Source: UBA3537 sp045561735 (GTDB taxonomy: Bacteria > Bacteroidota > Bacteroidia > Flavobacteriales > Flavobacteriaceae). Taken from it: a stretch of 64,000 bases of DNA. The notes under the pieces are model-generated. The model saw only the letters and a program-made list of their open reading frames with translations. It had not been told where the DNA came from and did not search any database. The DNA is taken from assembly GCA_045561735.1 (NCBI GenBank), contig JBJKXC010000025.1, positions 14,879 to 78,878 of the forward strand. The letters are read 5' to 3'. A program made the position numbers and the translations under genes. Positions within the stretch are counted from its first letter, which is position 1. Each line of letters begins with the position of its first letter. Shown here piece after piece: positions 61,058 through 64,000 of the stretch.

Positions 61058-61843
61058 ATGAGTGAGCTAACTCCAAAAAATATAAAAAAATTAAATTCAA
61101 AACGAGCTTTAAAACTTTTTTTGAAGGATGACAAGATGAGTCCTTCAAAGGCTATTCGTGTTTTAGATTATGAAGCCAAACTCAAAAAATTACAAGAGGA
61201 GCTCATCAAGCTTCAGCAATGGGTTGAGGGCGAGAACGAAAAGTTGGTAATTTTATTTGAAGGGCGTGATGCTGCTGGTAAAGGTGGTGCGATTCGCAGA
61301 ATTACCCAGAATCTCAATCCACGAGAATTTAATGTCGTTGCACTACCAAAACCGACACCAGAAGAAGCTGAGCAATGGTATTTTCAGCGTTATATTAAAA
61401 ATTTACCGCGCAGTGGCCAGATTACTTTTTTTGATCGTAGTTGGTACAACCGTGCGGTAGTCGAGCCAGTAAATGGATTTTGTACCCCTCAAGAGTATGC
61501 AATATTCATGAACCAAGTAAATGACTTTGAAAAAATGCTGGTAGATTCCGGTGTGCGCTTGGTTAAGTTTTATTTTTCTATCTCGAAAGATGAACAAGCC
61601 CGTCGTTTTAAGGACATTAAAGCTAGTCCAGTTAAAAAATGGAAGTTCAGTGCTGTTGACAAAGCGGCAATTGGTCTTTGGGACGATTATACGGACTATA
61701 AGACCAAAATGTTTGAGAAAACAGACACAGAATTTGCACCTTGGTTGGTAATAAAGGCGAACAAAAAAATGAGGGCAAGAGTTGAGGTCATTCAAAAGTT
61801 ATTAGAAATTATTCCTTATGATTCTGAGAATTCCAAGAAGTAG
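61058..61843 (+). CDS. ppk2: Polyphosphate kinase 2 (copy 2)
   Basis: A second PPK2 directly follows the first. Its motifs are EGRDAAGKGGAIRRITQNLNP, DRSWYNRAVVEPVNGF and WKFSAVDKAAIGLWDDYTDYKTKMFEKT. The N-terminal linker (KLNSKRALKLFLKDD) and C-terminal tail differ from copy 1, so the two are diverged duplicates rather than recent copies. I chose ATG 61058 over GTG 61055. The two enzymes may favour different nucleotides or directions; that is inference. No exopolyphosphatase or ppk1 is nearby. Transcription ends convergent with truB. Confidence 0.92.
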   Translation: MSELTPKNIKKLNSKRALKLFLKDDKMSPSKAIRVLDYEAKLKKLQEELIKLQQWVEGENEKLVILFEGRDAAGKGGAIRRITQNLNPREFNVVALPKPTPEEAEQWYFQRYIKNLPRSGQITFFDRSWYNRAVVEPVNGFCTPQEYAIFMNQVNDFEKMLVDSGVRLVKFYFSISKDEQARRFKDIKASPVKKWKFSAVDKAAIGLWDDYTDYKTKMFEKTDTEFAPWLVIKANKKMRARVEVIQKLLEIIPYDSENSKK

Positions 61844-61852
61844 TTTCTCAAA

Positions 61853-62545
61853 TTAAGCTTTTAGTATTTCCATAAAATCTTCAACCTTTATAGCATTTTC
61901 AACAGAAAAATTTCCAATTTTTGTACGTCTTAGCGCCGAAAGATGTGCCCCAGAATTTAAGGCTTTACCAAAGTCGTGTGCTAAAGATCGAATGTAAGTG
62001 CCTTTGTTGCACTCAACTTCAAAGTCCACTTCAAGGCCCCTAATAGCTGTAATGTTAAATACATCAATCATTATTTCACGCGCTTCAATGGCGACATCTT
62101 TTCCGGCTCTTGCAAATTCATAAAGGCGTTTGCCATCTTTTTTTAAAGCGGAATAGACGGGTGGGTATTGTTCGGTTTCTCCAATAAAATTTTTGGTTGT
62201 TTTTCGAATCAATTCTTCCGTGATGTGTGCTGTTGGGAACTGCTGATTGATCTCCGTTTCCATGTCGAAGGAAGGGGTTGTGCTGCCCAAAGTAAAGCTA
62301 CCTGAATATACTTTTTTTTGGGCTTGATATTGTTCAATTTGCTTGGTCATTTTTCCAGTACAAATAATTAACAGCCCTGTCGCTAAAGGATCTAATGTTC
62401 CGGCGTGGCCCACCTTGATTTTTTTTATATTGAAAGTTTTTCGGAGGTGCCACCTTAATTTATTTACCACCTGAAAAGACGTCCACCCTAAGGGCTTATC
62501 AATCAACAACAACTGTCCGTTTTTATAATCTTCAAGCGCTTTCAT
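61853..62545 (-). CDS. truB: tRNA pseudouridine(55) synthase
   Basis: TruB makes pseudouridine 55 in the T-loop of tRNA. The catalytic aspartate is in GHAGTLDPLATGLLIICTGKMTK near residues 46-68. Other features are LLIDKPLGWTSFQVV near the start, YPPVYSALKKDGKRLYEFARAG near 130-150, and CNKGTYIRSLAHDFGKAL near 182-200. Its 230 residues match the short flavobacterial form without a PUA domain. It begins 4 bases after uppP, in the Bacteroidota order ftsX, DUF3098, uppP, truB. Confidence 0.96.
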   Translation of the reverse strand: MKALEDYKNGQLLLIDKPLGWTSFQVVNKLRWHLRKTFNIKKIKVGHAGTLDPLATGLLIICTGKMTKQIEQYQAQKKVYSGSFTLGSTTPSFDMETEINQQFPTAHITEELIRKTTKNFIGETEQYPPVYSALKKDGKRLYEFARAGKDVAIEAREIMIDVFNITAIRGLEVDFEVECNKGTYIRSLAHDFGKALNSGAHLSALRRTKIGNFSVENAIKVEDFMEILKA

Positions 62546-62549
62546 CGTC

Positions 62550-63341
62550 TTAAAAAAAGGTGGAGGTGATCGCTATCAATCCCACTAAAGAGCAATAGAT
62601 AGCGAAATATTTCAATTGGCTGTTTTTTACCAAACGAATCATCCAAGTACAAGCCATTAAACCAGAAATAAAGGCTGCTACAAATCCTATTGAAAGACTT
62701 GTAAATTGGGTGCTGTTGTAAGCCAATTCTCCGCTAAAAACATCTTTAAATATTTTTCCAAAAATCAAGGGAATGACCATAAGAAATGAAAACCGGGCTG
62801 CTTTGGTCTTGTCAACACCCAGTAGTACGGCTGTAGAAATAGTCGCGCCCGACCTTGAAATGCCAGGGAGCATTGCCAAAGCCTGTGAAATGCCAATAAT
62901 AAAGGCGCTTTTTTGCGTCACTAGTTTTGTGGTGTTTTTGGCACGATCGGCCAACATTAAAAGTAAGCCCGTCACAATAAGCATGGCACCTACAAGTAAA
63001 ATATTGTTGGAAAATAAAGCCTCTAGCTCACTTTCAAAAAACACTCCCAAAAACCCTGCGGGGACCATTGAAATGATAATTTTCACAACAAATTGAGTAT
63101 TTGAATTCCATTTAAATTTAAAAAAGTCCAACAAAATTTCAACGACATCCTTTCTAAAAATAACCAAGGTACTTAAAGCCGTAGCAAAGTGCAGTACGAC
63201 TGTAAAAAGCATGCTTTCACTGGGCATAGATTGATCTCCCAATACGGCTTTTCCAAGCTCAAGGTGACCGCTGGAAGAGACAGGTAAAAATTCTGTAAAA
63301 CCCTGAATAATGCCTAAAATAAGACTGTCTAGAAGGTCCAT
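62550..63341 (-). CDS. uppP: Undecaprenyl-diphosphatase
   Basis: This inner-membrane enzyme recycles undecaprenyl pyrophosphate to the monophosphate carrier used for cell-wall and surface polysaccharide synthesis. Motifs are FTEFLPVSSSGHLELG near residues 16-31 and PGISRSGATISTAVLLG near 155-175, which contain the catalytic E, S, H and R residues. Its 263 residues form about eight hydrophobic helices. Its ATG lies directly after the stop of the DUF3098 gene, and truB follows after 4 bases, so the genes are tightly linked. Confidence 0.96.
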   Translation of the reverse strand: MDLLDSLILGIIQGFTEFLPVSSSGHLELGKAVLGDQSMPSESMLFTVVLHFATALSTLVIFRKDVVEILLDFFKFKWNSNTQFVVKIIISMVPAGFLGVFFESELEALFSNNILLVGAMLIVTGLLLMLADRAKNTTKLVTQKSAFIIGISQALAMLPGISRSGATISTAVLLGVDKTKAARFSFLMVIPLIFGKIFKDVFSGELAYNSTQFTSLSIGFVAAFISGLMACTWMIRLVKNSQLKYFAIYCSLVGLIAITSTFF

Positions 63342-63593
63342 TTATTTTGTGGGTTTTAGAAGAATGGCATAAATTTCAATACCAAACCCAATAATGATAA
63401 GTGTTGGCGCGATGCGGATTCTTCGGATGTTAAAAATGGCTTCGCTGAAAACTAGTGGGTCTTTGGAACCTCCACCGGACATCAACAAAAACCCAATAGC
63501 AATAAAGAGCAGCCCAATAAACATCCAAGTGAAGTTTCTTTTTTCAAAAACAAAGTCTGTTTTTGCAGCCTCTTTTCTTTTTTTCTCTCCCAT
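63342..63593 (-). CDS. DUF3098 small membrane protein
   Basis: An 83-residue protein with a basic start (MGEKKRKEAAKTDFVFEKRN) and two membrane helices, WMFIGLLFIAIGFLLMSGG near residues 29-47 and IAPTLIIIGFGIEIYAILLK near 62-81. This matches the Bacteroidota DUF3098 family. It usually sits between ftsX and uppP, as here, which suggests a role in cell division or envelope growth. No activity is known. Confidence 0.88.
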   Translation of the reverse strand: MGEKKRKEAAKTDFVFEKRNFTWMFIGLLFIAIGFLLMSGGGSKDPLVFSEAIFNIRRIRIAPTLIIIGFGIEIYAILLKPTK

Positions 63594-63619
63594 AGGTCAT
63601 TTAATTTTAAGCGGTATTT

Positions 63620-64000
63620 TTAATAAAGCCGGTCTGTTTTTAAATTTAAGAACCGTTGGGTTGCCAAATGAGTACTGATCCATGTTATTAAAATGCCAAT
63701 GCCCAAAATTACAATAAATACAGTGCCCAATACCTCTGGCTGCTGCATCAGTTGTAACTCTGGAAATGACTTGTTTATATAATAAAGTAAAACTCCATTC
63801 CCAAAGATTGCGAGGATTGCTCCCAAAACACCAAGTCCAATGTTATTCCAAATAAATGGTTTTCGGATGAATGCCTTGGTCGCGCCAACCATTTGCATGG
63901 TTTTGATTGAAAAACGTTTTGAATATACTGCCAGTCGGATGGAGCTATTGATTAATAATATTGCAATGATTGTGAAAATTCCACAAATAATTAAAATCCA
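63620..64000 (-). CDS. ftsX: Cell division protein FtsX, C-terminal part (cut by window edge)
   Basis: The last 126 codons of FtsX, the membrane subunit of FtsEX that activates peptidoglycan hydrolases during division. The frame is open to the window edge and contains YSKRFSIKTMQMVGATKAFIRKPF, a hallmark near the family's C-terminus, then helices GVLGAILAIFGNGVLLYYI and VLGTVFIVILGIGILITWI. The N-terminus and first helix are outside the window. It is the promoter-proximal gene of the unit ftsX, DUF3098, uppP and truB. Confidence 0.9.
   Translation of the reverse strand, partial: WILIICGIFTIIAILLINSSIRLAVYSKRFSIKTMQMVGATKAFIRKPFIWNNIGLGVLGAILAIFGNGVLLYYINKSFPELQLMQQPEVLGTVFIVILGIGILITWISTHLATQRFLNLKTDRLY

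Overview
The window is a 64 kb chromosomal segment from a member of the Bacteroidota, most likely family Flavobacteriaceae. Support for this: low G+C, -7 promoter elements of the TAnnTTTG type with few Shine-Dalgarno sequences, a type IX secretion type-B sorting domain, a GLPGLI-family protein, DUF3127 and DUF3098 proteins, a DAHP synthase/chorismate mutase fusion, a single-subunit sdhC followed by sdhA and sdhB, and many flavobacterial lipoproteins and TonB-dependent proteins. A membrane pyrophosphatase of the K+-dependent class would fit a marine or salt-exposed lifestyle, but that is inference. No tRNA, rRNA, CRISPR array or intact mobile element was found. No gene-free gap exceeds about 300 bases; the largest, 16863-17133, holds an attenuator.

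Layout. 1-4170 (minus): end of thyA, a CNT nucleoside transporter, a bifunctional-nuclease/UVR protein, etfA and etfB. 4369-8239 (plus): pdhB, then a pyrophosphatase gene fused to an FKBP prolyl isomerase. 8301-9701 (minus): deoxynucleoside kinase and an exported protein. 9874-13489 (plus): GLPGLI protein and a TonB-dependent outer-membrane protein. 13509-14765 (minus): metK behind a SAM-II type riboswitch. 14980-16862: acyloxyacyl hydrolase and a DUF2807 lipoprotein. 17001-21041: pheA, an aminotransferase, tyrA and aroF/chorismate mutase behind an aromatic-rich leader peptide and attenuator. 21140-26359: rsgA, dtd, a MazG-like protein, aroA, queA and rlmN. 26362-29129 (minus): aldo/keto reductase, OmpA-like lipoprotein, exonuclease III. 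29253-38652: a large outer-membrane protein, a C-type-lectin type IX cargo with near-identical repeats, glyS and an Ig-like lipoprotein. 38649-42471 (minus): sdhC-sdhA-sdhB, with sdhA carrying a foreign N-terminal domain. 42650-48810: pepP, a metal-binding lipoprotein, a DMT exporter and an M16 protease pair. 49028-51811: rplU-rpmA, a GNAT protein and ahcY. 51922-56077: phosphopantetheinyl transferase, pnuC-like transporter, NadR-like kinase, then a TPP riboswitch and a TonB receptor. 56143-61843: Rieske-like lipoprotein, greA, HIT, histidine kinase, flavin reductase, DUF3127 and two ppk2 genes. 61853-64000 (minus): truB, uppP, DUF3098 and the end of ftsX.

Most unusual points. SdhA begins with about 105 residues that look like the arm-DNA-binding domain of a Bacteroidota tyrosine recombinase, joined in frame where the normal start codon should be. 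The pyrophosphatase ends in a complete FKBP module. The aromatic operon has a readable ribosome-mediated attenuator. metK has a SAM-II aptamer whose two conserved segments can both be captured by downstream sequence. A perfect 26-bp palindrome lies between the divergent etfBA and pdhB genes. Several genes, greA and rlmN most clearly, begin just after a terminator-like hairpin.
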